Shown one piece after another: positions 1 through 7,334 of a DNA stretch of 51,568 nucleotides. The notes under the pieces were generated by a model that worked only from the letters and a program-made list of their open reading frames with translations, had not been told where the DNA came from and made no database searches. The stretch comes from Embleya sp040605455 (lineage in GTDB: Bacteria > Actinomycetota > Actinomycetes > Streptomycetales > Streptomycetaceae), in the NCBI RefSeq assembly GCF_040605455.1, contig NZ_JBEXCV010000055.1:1-51568 (forward strand), written 5' to 3'. Numbering within the stretch: position 1 is the stretch's first letter; the number at the start of each line of letters is the position of its first letter. The translations under genes and the position numbers were made by a program.

Positions 1-11
1 AACCCAAAATC

Positions 12-141
12 AGCCCGGCCGGCGCTTGAGGCCAAGTAGCCCGGCCGGCGCTTGAGGCCAAGTAGCCCGGCCGGCGCTTGAGGCCAAGTAGCCCGGCCGG
101 CGCTTGAGGCCACCCAGCCCGGCCGGCGCTTGAGGCCAAAG
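12..141. repeat. Five tandem copies of a 26-bp GC-rich repeat
   Basis: Five head-to-tail units of 26 bp start at 12, 38, 64, 90 and 116. The shared core is AGCCCGGCCGGCGCTTGAGG followed by CCA; only the last three bases differ (AGT, AGT, AGT, CCC, AAG). Each unit contains the palindrome CCGGCCGG and can fold through GGCC/GGCC pairing around GCGCTTGA. The array begins 7 bp after the stop codon of the small membrane protein gene at 149-358, so it lies in the 3' flank of the Trp-associated genes. From memory, similar CCGGCGCTTGAGG words recur between genes in Streptomyces genomes. Degenerate copies are present at 21931-22043. The unit length is not a multiple of three and no gene runs through it. 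Confidence 0.93.
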
Positions 142-148
142 TCGGACG

Positions 149-358
149 TCAGCGACGCGCAGGGGCCGCGCCCAGACCACCCATCCGCATGCCCGCACCG
201 GCGATGCAGCCCACCAGGACCACAGCCGCCCCGGCCCAGAACAACATCACGCTGGCCGCGATCATCGCGACGCCGGAGATCGTGCAGCCGATCAGCGCCA
301 GTATGGTCACGGTCCAGGCGGCGGGGGTGCTGCCGTGGTTTCCGGCTTGCGACGACAT
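149..358 (-). CDS. Small HGxxPAAW-family membrane protein
   Basis: A 69-residue protein of unknown function. It starts with a short tail holding the HGSTPAAW motif (residues 8-15) that names the HGxxPAAW family of actinomycete proteins. Two hydrophobic segments follow (about residues 16-38 and 40-60), then a short Arg-containing end, so it should be a two-pass inner membrane protein. The start is ATG with an AAGGAG ribosome site about 7 bases upstream. It lies downstream of trpE and the Trp-associated membrane protein on the same strand, separated from the latter by 115 bp. In Streptomyces this family is usually found beside the trp genes. A link to tryptophan synthesis is inferred from context only. 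Confidence 0.8.
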   Translation of the reverse strand: MSSQAGNHGSTPAAWTVTILALIGCTISGVAMIAASVMLFWAGAAVVLVGCIAGAGMRMGGLGAAPARR

Positions 359-473
359 CGCTCAACTCCTTCGGCTTCATATTTCACACGCGTGGGCGCG
401 GTTGCCGGGACACCGTTTCGGGCGCCGCGATCACAACCGCGCGATTCTTATTGTCACCCGTCGGGAGCAGTGC

Positions 474-1202
474 TCAGCGCGTGGGGTCCTCGCCCCGGTC
501 CAACGCGTTCCACAGATCGGCATTGGTGGCCGGGCCACGCTTGGCGGCGACCGTCTTGCCCGCCGGAGCCTCGTAGCGGTTGGACATACCGGGCCAGCGC
601 CGGCCCCGGAGCACCACGAGCAGACCCGCGAGCACGATCAGCACGCCGCCCACGGCCGCGAGCCACGGCCAGATCGAGTGGCTCACGTCCACCGCGCGGA
701 CCCCCTCGACGGCCGCCTTGCGCGCCGCCTCGGAGTTCACCGCCGACGTGTCGCCCGCGCCCTGCACGGCCGACACCGCGACCCCCATCCCGGCCAGGGT
801 CACCAGTGCGCCGATCACGGTCCGGCCGATCGTGCGGGTGGCGAGCACCGCGAGGCCGCCGGCGAGACCGAGCAGCGCGAATGCGGAAGTGGCCTTGTTG
901 ATCGCGTTGCCGCTCGCATGCACCGCGATCCGCGAGCCGTGCACCGGGGCGGCGCCCTCGGCCCAGGTGCGCCCGGCCACCGAGAGCACCAGGGCCGCGC
1001 CGACCAAGGCGAGCAGGACCGTGACGGTCAACTCGCGTCGGGCGGCCTTGCGCGCGCGCAGCGCCCCATCCTCGACCGATTCCGCCGCCTGTCCCGTGGA
1101 GGCGCTCGCCGCACCGGTCGCGGTCGCCGGTTCGACAACCGCCGGGTCGTCCGTCTCGGTGCCGACACCCGCTGCGCCGGTCTCGGTCCTCGCGTCGCTC
1201 AT
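474..1202 (-). CDS. Trp biosynthesis-associated membrane protein (TIGR02234-like)
   Basis: A 242-residue membrane protein whose position and layout match the TIGR02234 family found between trpE and trpC in actinomycetes. The N-terminal 50 residues are acidic and low-complexity. About four hydrophobic helices follow: TVTVLLALVGAALVL, a pair around AFALLGLAGGLAVL and VIGALVTLAGMGVAV, and a final WLAAVGGVLIVLAGLLVVL. The C-terminal tail is polar. The ATG at 1202 is chosen over an upstream in-frame start because the N-terminal region from there on is typical of the family, and the extension would be Arg-rich and overlap trpE. It begins 58 bp after the trpE stop, so co-transcription is likely. Biochemical role unknown. 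Confidence 0.82.
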   Translation of the reverse strand: MSDARTETGAAGVGTETDDPAVVEPATATGAASASTGQAAESVEDGALRARKAARRELTVTVLLALVGAALVLSVAGRTWAEGAAPVHGSRIAVHASGNAINKATSAFALLGLAGGLAVLATRTIGRTVIGALVTLAGMGVAVSAVQGAGDTSAVNSEAARKAAVEGVRAVDVSHSIWPWLAAVGGVLIVLAGLLVVLRGRRWPGMSNRYEAPAGKTVAAKRGPATNADLWNALDRGEDPTR

Positions 1203-1260
1203 GTCACCAGCATGACCCACGCCCCGCGGCGGCTTGACCCGGGGCGGGGTGTTCGCGGCT

Positions 1261-2814
1261 CTACCGGGTCCGGACGTCCTGCGCCGGCGCGAGCGTCGCC
1301 GCGATGGCCACCGCGCGCAGCACCGCCGCCGCCTTGTTGCGGCATTCGATGTCCTCGGCCTCGGGCGAGGAGTCGGCGACCACACCCGCACCGGCCTGGA
1401 CGTAGGCCACACCATCGCGGATCAACGCGGTGCGGATCGCGATCGCGGTGTCCAGGTCGCCGGCGAAGTCGACGTAGCCCACACAACCGCCGTACAGGCC
1501 GCGCCGGGTGGGCTCGAAGTTCTCGATGATCTCCATCGCACGCGGCTTGGGCGCACCGGACAGGGTGCCCGCCGGGAAACACGCGGCGAACACGTCCAAC
1601 GCGGTGCGGCCCGGGGCCAACTCGCCCACCACGGTGGACACGATGTGCATCACGTGGCTGTACCGCTCGACCGCCATGAAGTCGATCACCTCGACCGTGC
1701 CGGGCGCGCAGACCCGGCCCAGGTCGTTGCGGCCCAGGTCGACGAGCATCAGATGCTCGGCGCGTTCCTTGGGGTCGGCGAGCAACTCCTCGGCCAGGTC
1801 GGCGTCCTCGGCCGGAGTGGCGCCGCGCGGGCGGGTGCCCGCGATCGGGTGCAGCATCGCGCGCCCGTCCTCGACCTTGACCAGCGCCTCGGGGCTGGAG
1901 CCGACCACGTCGAAGCCGCCTTCGGCGCCGCCGTCCGGACCCGGCAGCCGGAACAGGTACATGTACGGGCTGGGGTTGGTCGCGCGCAGGATCCGGTACA
2001 CGTCCAGGGCGCCGGCCTCGGTGGGCATCTCGAAGCGCTGGGACAGCACGATCTGGAACGCCTCGCCGGCCCGGATCTCCTCCTTGGCCGCCTCCACCGC
2101 CTTGCGATAGGCGGCCGAGCCCCACGGGCCGACCGCCTCGGCGACCGCGCCGCGCTCGAACGCCGCCGCGGCCAGGCCGGTCGGCCGCGCCAGGTCGGCG
2201 GTCATCGCGTCCAGCCGGGCCACCGCCGCGTGGTACGCCTCGTCGACGCCGGACTCGCGGTTGTCGTGGTTGATCGCGTTGGCGATCAACAGCACGCTGC
2301 CGTCCACGTGGTCGAGCACCGCCAGGTCGGTGGCCAGGAACATCATCAGCTCGGGCACGCGCAGGTCGTCCACGGCCGACTCCGGCAGCCGCTCCAGCCG
2401 GCGCACCACGTCGTAGCCGAGGTAGCCGACCATCCCGCCGGTCAGCGGCGGCAGTTCCAGGCCCGGGATGCCGTGCGGGGTGTGCAACGCGGCGACGGTG
2501 GCCCGGAGCACCTCCAGCGGATCGCCGTCCACCGGCACGCCCACCGGTGGGGTGCCCAGCCAGCGGGCCCGCCCGGCCGCCTCGGTGAGCACCGCCGCGC
2601 TGTGCACGCCCACGAACGAATAGCGCGACCACGAGCGGCCGTTCTCGGCGGATTCCAGCAGGAAGGTGCCGGGCCGCTCGGCGGCGAGCTTGCGGTACAG
2701 GCCCACGGGGGTGTCGCCGTCGGCCAGGAAGCGCCGGGTGACGGGGATGACCCGCCGGTCGCGCGCGAGCGTCCGGAAGGTGTCGAGGTCGGGGGTGACG
2801 GTTCCGGTGGTCAT
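1261..2814 (-). CDS. trpE: Anthranilate synthase component I
   Basis: 517 residues, the usual length for TrpE. With a glutamine amidotransferase partner (TrpG, not in this window) it converts chorismate to anthranilate, the first committed step of tryptophan synthesis. The LLES motif at residues 52-55 belongs to the tryptophan feedback pocket. The chorismate-binding domain carries PSPYMYLF (about 281), GRNDLGRV, and TLSGAPKPRAMEII (about 405-418). The ATG at 2814 is preferred over an upstream in-frame start 16 codons earlier because the protein there begins as expected for the family. hisI lies 70 bp upstream on the same strand. I saw no tryptophan leader peptide or T-box upstream. Confidence 0.97.
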   Translation of the reverse strand: MTTGTVTPDLDTFRTLARDRRVIPVTRRFLADGDTPVGLYRKLAAERPGTFLLESAENGRSWSRYSFVGVHSAAVLTEAAGRARWLGTPPVGVPVDGDPLEVLRATVAALHTPHGIPGLELPPLTGGMVGYLGYDVVRRLERLPESAVDDLRVPELMMFLATDLAVLDHVDGSVLLIANAINHDNRESGVDEAYHAAVARLDAMTADLARPTGLAAAAFERGAVAEAVGPWGSAAYRKAVEAAKEEIRAGEAFQIVLSQRFEMPTEAGALDVYRILRATNPSPYMYLFRLPGPDGGAEGGFDVVGSSPEALVKVEDGRAMLHPIAGTRPRGATPAEDADLAEELLADPKERAEHLMLVDLGRNDLGRVCAPGTVEVIDFMAVERYSHVMHIVSTVVGELAPGRTALDVFAACFPAGTLSGAPKPRAMEIIENFEPTRRGLYGGCVGYVDFAGDLDTAIAIRTALIRDGVAYVQAGAGVVADSSPEAEDIECRNKAAAVLRAVAIAATLAPAQDVRTR

Positions 2815-2884
2815 GGCGTGCGCAATCTCCCGGGCAGCGAGGTCGGGCGGAGCCGGGACCACGCGGGCCCGGGGTCGGCGGCGG

Positions 2885-3262
2885 TCAGTCGGAGACGGGC
2901 AGGACGTCCGCGTCGAAGCATGTGCGGTCGCCGGTGTGGCACGCGGCGCCGGTCTGCTCGACCCGCACGAGCACGGCGTCGCCGTCGCAGTCGAGTGCGA
3001 CCGAGAGGACCTTCTGCACGTGGCCGGAGGTGTCGCCCTTGACCCAGTACTCCTGCCGGCTGCGGCTCCAGTAGGTGCAGCGGCCGGTGGTCAGCGTGCG
3101 ATGCAGCGCCTCGTCGTCCATCCACCCGACCATCAGCACCTCGCCGGTGTCGCCGGCCTGCGCGACGGCGGCGATCAGGCCGTCGGGGTCGCGCTTGAGG
3201 CGCGCGGCGATGGTCGGGTCGAGGTCGGACGGCCGCGCGGGCGGGTGGGTGGCACCGGTCAT
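2885..3262 (-). CDS. hisI: Phosphoribosyl-AMP cyclohydrolase
   Basis: 125 residues, monofunctional (no HisE pyrophosphohydrolase domain fused). It opens the adenine ring of phosphoribosyl-AMP, the third step of histidine synthesis. Visible family motifs are MVGWMDDEAL near residue 45, TYWSRSRQEYWVKGD in the middle, the DCDGD metal site, and the two downstream cysteines in CHTGDRTCFD that bind zinc. The ATG start is followed by a short Pro-rich leader. The gene sits between the DinB-like gene (43 bp upstream) and trpE (70 bp downstream), more than 10 kb from the other his genes. This his/trp adjacency is normal for Streptomyces. Confidence 0.96.
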   Translation of the reverse strand: MTGATHPPARPSDLDPTIAARLKRDPDGLIAAVAQAGDTGEVLMVGWMDDEALHRTLTTGRCTYWSRSRQEYWVKGDTSGHVQKVLSVALDCDGDAVLVRVEQTGAACHTGDRTCFDADVLPVSD

Positions 3263-3305
3263 GCGCGCATTGTCGCAGACCGGCGCGGCCCGCCCGGTCG
3301 GGTGT

Positions 3306-3956
3306 TCACAGGCCGGTACGAGCCGTACGCAGGGTGTCGATCGCGGCCTCGTCGCCCTCGATCTCGACCCGGGCCCGGTCCTTGCGGCCGAACAGGTACA
3401 GGAGCAGCTCGCCCGGGTGTCCGCTCAGCGTCACCACCGGCGTGCCCTTGTGCACGATCTGCGGCGGTTGCCCGGTCGCGGTGTCGGTGCGGCGCAGCGC
3501 CACGCCCACCGGGACACCGCGCAGCGCCATCCGCGAGGCGCCCTTGGCCCGCTTCCACAGGATCTCGGTGAGCTCGGGATCCAGTTCGCGCGGCTCGGCG
3601 CCGCCGGGCTGGGCCCGACGTACGTCCTCCAGGTGGATGAAGTACTCCATCGTGTTGGCCGCCGCGTCCACGCCGGGGATGCCGAACACGGACAACTTCG
3701 GCGGGCCGTCCGCGACCAGCCGCACGGTCTGCTCGTACGGCTTGGCCGCCTGCCGCAGCCGGACCTTCTCGGTGTAGCCCGCGAGCGGCGCGAGCATGAT
3801 GCCCGGCGCCGAGTCGGGGCGGTGCTCGCGGACCACCAGGTGGGCGGCGAGGTCGCGGGTGGTCCAGCCCGCGCACAGGGTCGGCGCGTCCGGGCCCAGG
3901 ACGCGCAGCAGTTCGGCGAGTGCGGCGCGTTCGGTGCGGGCGTGGGAAGTCGGCAT
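3306..3956 (-). CDS. TIGR03085-type DinB/MDMPI-like metal-binding protein
   Basis: 216 residues. The N-terminal half looks like the mycothiol-dependent maleylpyruvate isomerase/DinB four-helix fold: RTERAALAELLRVLGPDAPT, then CAGWTTRDLAAHLVVRE with a histidine in helix 2, and a second conserved histidine in MEYFIHLEDVRRAQP. These histidines are the expected metal ligands of the family. The C-terminal part (LSGHPGELLLYLFGR) matches the usual ending of TIGR03085 proteins. Substrate and reaction are unknown; a mycothiol-dependent role is inferred from the fold family. The gene lies 43 bp upstream of hisI on the same strand and could share its transcript. Confidence 0.8.
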   Translation of the reverse strand: MPTSHARTERAALAELLRVLGPDAPTLCAGWTTRDLAAHLVVREHRPDSAPGIMLAPLAGYTEKVRLRQAAKPYEQTVRLVADGPPKLSVFGIPGVDAAANTMEYFIHLEDVRRAQPGGAEPRELDPELTEILWKRAKGASRMALRGVPVGVALRRTDTATGQPPQIVHKGTPVVTLSGHPGELLLYLFGRKDRARVEIEGDEAAIDTLRTARTGL

Positions 3957-3993
3957 GTGCCGATCCTTTTGCCCGCACCGGGCGCGGTCAAGG

Positions 3994-4007
3994 GGGGCCC
4001 GGGCCCC
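3994..4007. other. 14-bp perfect palindrome between esterase and DinB-like gene
   Basis: GGGGCCCGGGCCCC lies in the 93-bp gap after the stop codon of the esterase gene (4050) and before the DinB-like gene (start 3956). It could act as a weak terminator for the esterase transcript on the minus strand, but there is no T-tract and a perfect palindrome leaves almost no loop. Function unproven. Confidence 0.35.
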
Positions 4008-4049
4008 ATTCGGCGGGTCCGCCGGACCGGGCCTGGTCGGTGCGGGTGG

Positions 4050-5207
4050 TCAGGGTGAGGCGGCCACCGGTGCGGAATCCTTCGGCTGATCGCTCTTTTG
4101 CTGCGCGCTCAGCCAGCGCAGCGCGTCCGGCAGCACCGCCTGCCAGGTCTTGAAGTTGTGTCCGCCAGTGGGCAGCAGCAGCGTGTCCACCTTCAGCGGC
4201 GGCTTGGCCAGCCGCTGGAACTCCTTGGTCTCGGGCAGGTTGGGCTCGCCGCTCTCGCTGCTGGTGAGCAGCAGGCTGACCGGCGGCATCGGCATGTTCT
4301 TCAGCCGCCACATCAGGTCGTTCTGGTTGCGGTAGGCCTTGCTGCCGCCGTACAGGTCGCCGGTGTCGCCGTCCAGCGGCGCGCCGTAGTCGGCGGACAG
4401 CGCGACGCCCGCGCCGATCCGGTCCGAGTGGAGCATGGCCAGTTTGGCCGAGCAGTAGCCGCCGGTGGAGTCACCGAGCATGGCCCAGTTGCGCGCTCCG
4501 GGCGCGACCCGGTACGCCTGGCTGATCGCCTCGGGCAGGTCCTGGCTGAAGAACATGCCCACCTGCGGTCCGCCGGGCACGTCGGTGCACTCGGTGTCGC
4601 GGTCGGCACCGACGCTCGGTTTCATCATCACGTAGATGGTGGGCTGGACCCGGCCCGCGGCTATCTCGTTCGCGGCGAACTTGGGCAGTTCCAGGCGGGT
4701 GACCAGGTTGCGCTCGTTGCCCGGGTAGCCGGTGAGCACGACCACGACCGGGAAGCGCCGGTCCTTGTACTGCGCCTGGAAGTACTGCGGCGGCAGGTAC
4801 ACCAGCGCCGGCGTGCCCATCCCGCTGCGTCGGCCGGCCACGTCCACCAGCATGATCCGACCCGCGGCCTGGGGGTTCTTGCCCTGCGGGACGTCGATCG
4901 TCTCGGTCCCGTTCTCCTTGACCAGTCTGGGTACGTCACCGGGGCCGGAGGCGCCGAAGTTCACCACGGGCTTTCCGGTGTGCCCGAGCAGGTCGTCCCA
5001 GGTGGTGTAGAAGACGAAGTAGCGGTTGCCGATCACCGCCACGGTGGCCATCAGCAGCACCTGTGCACTCAGCAGGATGCCGATCCGTCCCAGAATCGGC
5101 AGCACCCCCTGGCGGGACAACCTGGGCCAGAAGAACACGGCGGCTGCGAGCACCGCGAACGCGACGACGCCGAGCAGGATTATCAGTTTGAGGCTGGTGA
5201 GGCCCAC
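4050..5207 (-). CDS. Membrane-anchored alpha/beta-hydrolase (esterase D / antigen 85-like)
   Basis: 385 residues. Two hydrophobic helices near the N-terminus (about 7-27 and 37-58) anchor the protein; the rest should face outside. The hydrolase domain belongs to the putative-esterase family that includes mycolyltransferase antigen 85 and esterase D. The nucleophile is in MLGDSTGGYCSAKLAM (Ser of GDSTGG), and the catalytic histidine is in LPTGGHNFKTW near the C-terminus. A VVVLTGYPGNERN segment forms the early oxyanion region. Substrate unknown; acting on a cell-envelope lipid or secreted ester is an inference. GTG start at 5207. It is divergent from the ABC exporter, with 288 bp between them. 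Confidence 0.8.
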   Translation of the reverse strand: MGLTSLKLIILLGVVAFAVLAAAVFFWPRLSRQGVLPILGRIGILLSAQVLLMATVAVIGNRYFVFYTTWDDLLGHTGKPVVNFGASGPGDVPRLVKENGTETIDVPQGKNPQAAGRIMLVDVAGRRSGMGTPALVYLPPQYFQAQYKDRRFPVVVVLTGYPGNERNLVTRLELPKFAANEIAAGRVQPTIYVMMKPSVGADRDTECTDVPGGPQVGMFFSQDLPEAISQAYRVAPGARNWAMLGDSTGGYCSAKLAMLHSDRIGAGVALSADYGAPLDGDTGDLYGGSKAYRNQNDLMWRLKNMPMPPVSLLLTSSESGEPNLPETKEFQRLAKPPLKVDTLLLPTGGHNFKTWQAVLPDALRWLSAQQKSDQPKDSAPVAASP

Positions 5208-5495
5208 AGCGGCGTCCTCGGTCTATGGATCATGGTCAGGGCACGCCCGTAAGACGCGCCCCGCGCGGGATTTGGTTGCGGGTCCCGGGCACGCTCCGGC
5301 ACGACCGGCGCGAGCGCCCGAAACAGGGTGACATGCGGGAAAGATCCACTCCAAGCCGCGCCGCGCCGGCCGATCCCGGATCGAATCGAGGGTCCGAACG
5401 GGAATCGGGACCGTCACAGACGCCTTGTACTTTCATCGGACAATCATCCTTGGACAACCCTGTTGGACGGCCCCGTTCGCGGCGGCCGGATCCCC
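5208..5495. promoter_or_regulatory. Divergent intergenic region, esterase / ABC exporter
   Basis: 288 bp between the divergent esterase (start 5207, minus) and the ABC exporter (start near 5496, plus), so it should hold promoters for both. The part nearest the exporter (5425-5465) is noticeably more AT-rich than its surroundings (TTGTACTTTCATCGGACAAT). I could not fit a convincing -35/-10 pair on either strand and assign no operator. Confidence 0.4.
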
Positions 5496-7334
5496 GTGAA
5501 AGTGAGCCCCGTGGCGGACAAGGTCGTGCTGCGACAAGGACTGCGCGTACTCGGCGTGGCGATCCGCGAGGAACCCAAAATCTTCGCCGCCGCGGTGAGC
5601 GCGAGCGCGGTGTACGGCGTGATGACCGTCGGCTCGGCGCTGGTGCTCGGCCGAGTCACCGACGACGTGATCATCCCGGCCTTCCGGGACGGGCGGACCA
5701 CGGCCGGCGCGCTGGTCGGCGCGTTCGCGGCGGTGTTCGGGATCGCGCTGCTCAAGGCGTTCGGGGTGATCGGCCGTCGCCTGTGGGCGGGCGTGATGCA
5801 GTACCGCCTCCAGGCCACCTTCCGGCGCCGGGTCACCCGGCAATACCTGCGCCTGCCGCTCGCGTGGCACCACCGCCACCCCACCGGGACGCTGCTCTCC
5901 AACGCGAACGCCGACGTCGAGGCGGCCTGGAACCCGGTCGCGCCGCTGCCGATGGCCACCGGCGTGGTGGTGATGCTGTTCGTCGCGGCGATCTCGATGG
6001 TGCTCACCGACTGGGCGCTCGCGCTGGTCGGCTTCGTGATCTTCCCGGCGATCGCCGTGCTCAACGTGATCTACCAGCGCAAGCAAGGGCCGCTGGCGAT
6101 GCGCGCGCAGGAGTTGCGCGCCGACGTCGCCGAGATCGCGCACGAGAGCTTCGACGGCGCGCTGGTGGTCAAGACGCTGGGCCGGGAGACCGAGGAGACC
6201 ACCCGCTTCGCCGCCGCCTCGCGCGAGTTGGCCGACGCGAACATCGCGGTGGGCCGGGTCCGGGCCCTGTTCGACCCGATGCTGGAGGCGCTGCCCAGCT
6301 TCGGTGTGCTGCTGGTGCTGGTGGTCGGCACGGTCCGGGTCTCGCATGGGGACCTGGCTCCCGGCGACCTGGTGCAGGTGGCCTACCTGTTCACCCTGTT
6401 GGCCTTCCCCGTTCGGGCGATCGGCTGGCTGCTGGGCGACATGCCGCGCTCGGTGGTCGGCTTCGACCGGGTCAAGGGAGTGCTGGACGCCGAGGGCGAG
6501 CCCGTCTACGGGGCGATCGAGGGCGGCGACGCCTCGGCCGGTCCGGCCCGCCTGGAGGCCCGCGCGGTGCGCTTCGGCTACACCGACGACACCGACGTGC
6601 TGCACGACGTGGCCTTCGACGTCGAGCCCGGGCGCACCGTCGCGATCGTCGGCCCGACCGGCTCCGGCAAGTCCACGCTGGTGTCGCTGCTGGTGCGCCT
6701 GGTCGATCCGCTCGACGGCGGGATCCTGCTCGACGGCACCGACCTGCGCGACTATCGGCGCGGCGGGGTCGCGGCCACCGCCGCGCTGGTCCCGCAGCAG
6801 GCGTTCCTGTTCGACGACAGCGTGCGCGACAACATCACCCTGGGTCTGGACCTGGACGACGCGGCGGTGCACGAGGCGCTGCGGATCGCCCAGGCCGACT
6901 TCGTGGCCGCGCTGCCCGAGGGCCTGGACACCCAGGTGGGCGAGCGCGGGACCACGCTGTCGGGGGGCCAACGCCAGCGGATCGCGCTGGCTCGGGCACT
7001 GGTGCGCCGGCCGCGCCTGCTGGTCCTGGACGACGCGACGTCGGCCGTGGACCCGCGGGTGGAGGCGGCCATCCTGCACGGCCTGCGCGACGCGGGGCCG
7101 GCGACCGTGGTCGTGGTCGCCTACCGCAAGGCCACCATCGCGCTCGCCGACGAGGTGGTCTACGTCGAGGGCGGCCGGGTGCTCGATCGCGGCCCGCACC
7201 ACGAACTGCTGGACCGTTCGGTGGGCTACCGCCGGTTGGTCAACGCCTACGAGCGGGCCGCGCGCGAGGGCGCGGACGAGGACATCGACATCGACATCGA
7301 CGTCAGCGAGGCCGAGGAGGCCACGGCTTCATGA
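5496..7334 (+). CDS. Heterodimeric ABC exporter, degenerate-site subunit
   Basis: 612 residues: an exporter membrane domain with six predicted helices (to about residue 310), then a nucleotide-binding domain. Walker A is GPTGSGKST (about 386), the Q-loop VPQQAFLFDD, the signature LSGGQRQ and Walker B LLVLDDATSAVDP (about 508). Two catalytic positions are altered: the glutamate after Walker B is Asp (LDD), and the H-loop histidine is Tyr (VAYRKAT, about 541). This marks the half of a heterodimer that carries the degenerate ATP site. The C-terminus ends in an acidic DIDIDID stretch. Start uncertain: GTG 5496, 5502 or 5511 are all in frame, with GAAAG before the last. The stop overlaps the next gene by 4 bp (ATGA). 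Substrate unknown; drug or lipid export is typical of the family. Confidence 0.9.
   Translation: MKVSPVADKVVLRQGLRVLGVAIREEPKIFAAAVSASAVYGVMTVGSALVLGRVTDDVIIPAFRDGRTTAGALVGAFAAVFGIALLKAFGVIGRRLWAGVMQYRLQATFRRRVTRQYLRLPLAWHHRHPTGTLLSNANADVEAAWNPVAPLPMATGVVVMLFVAAISMVLTDWALALVGFVIFPAIAVLNVIYQRKQGPLAMRAQELRADVAEIAHESFDGALVVKTLGRETEETTRFAAASRELADANIAVGRVRALFDPMLEALPSFGVLLVLVVGTVRVSHGDLAPGDLVQVAYLFTLLAFPVRAIGWLLGDMPRSVVGFDRVKGVLDAEGEPVYGAIEGGDASAGPARLEARAVRFGYTDDTDVLHDVAFDVEPGRTVAIVGPTGSGKSTLVSLLVRLVDPLDGGILLDGTDLRDYRRGGVAATAALVPQQAFLFDDSVRDNITLGLDLDDAAVHEALRIAQADFVAALPEGLDTQVGERGTTLSGGQRQRIALARALVRRPRLLVLDDATSAVDPRVEAAILHGLRDAGPATVVVVAYRKATIALADEVVYVEGGRVLDRGPHHELLDRSVGYRRLVNAYERAAREGADEDIDIDIDVSEAEEATAS

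Noticed and set aside
12..141. Repeat array read as a CRISPR array
   Set aside because: The units are directly joined with no unique spacers, and no cas genes are present.
10..198. Small open frame through the 26-bp repeats on the minus strand
   Set aside because: The 26-bp unit shifts frame each copy and the product has no family resemblance; it is a by-product of high GC.
5496..7334. First ABC subunit read as a pseudogene because catalytic residues are changed
   Set aside because: The frame is intact and the changes are the expected ones for the degenerate half of a heterodimer whose partner has complementary changes.
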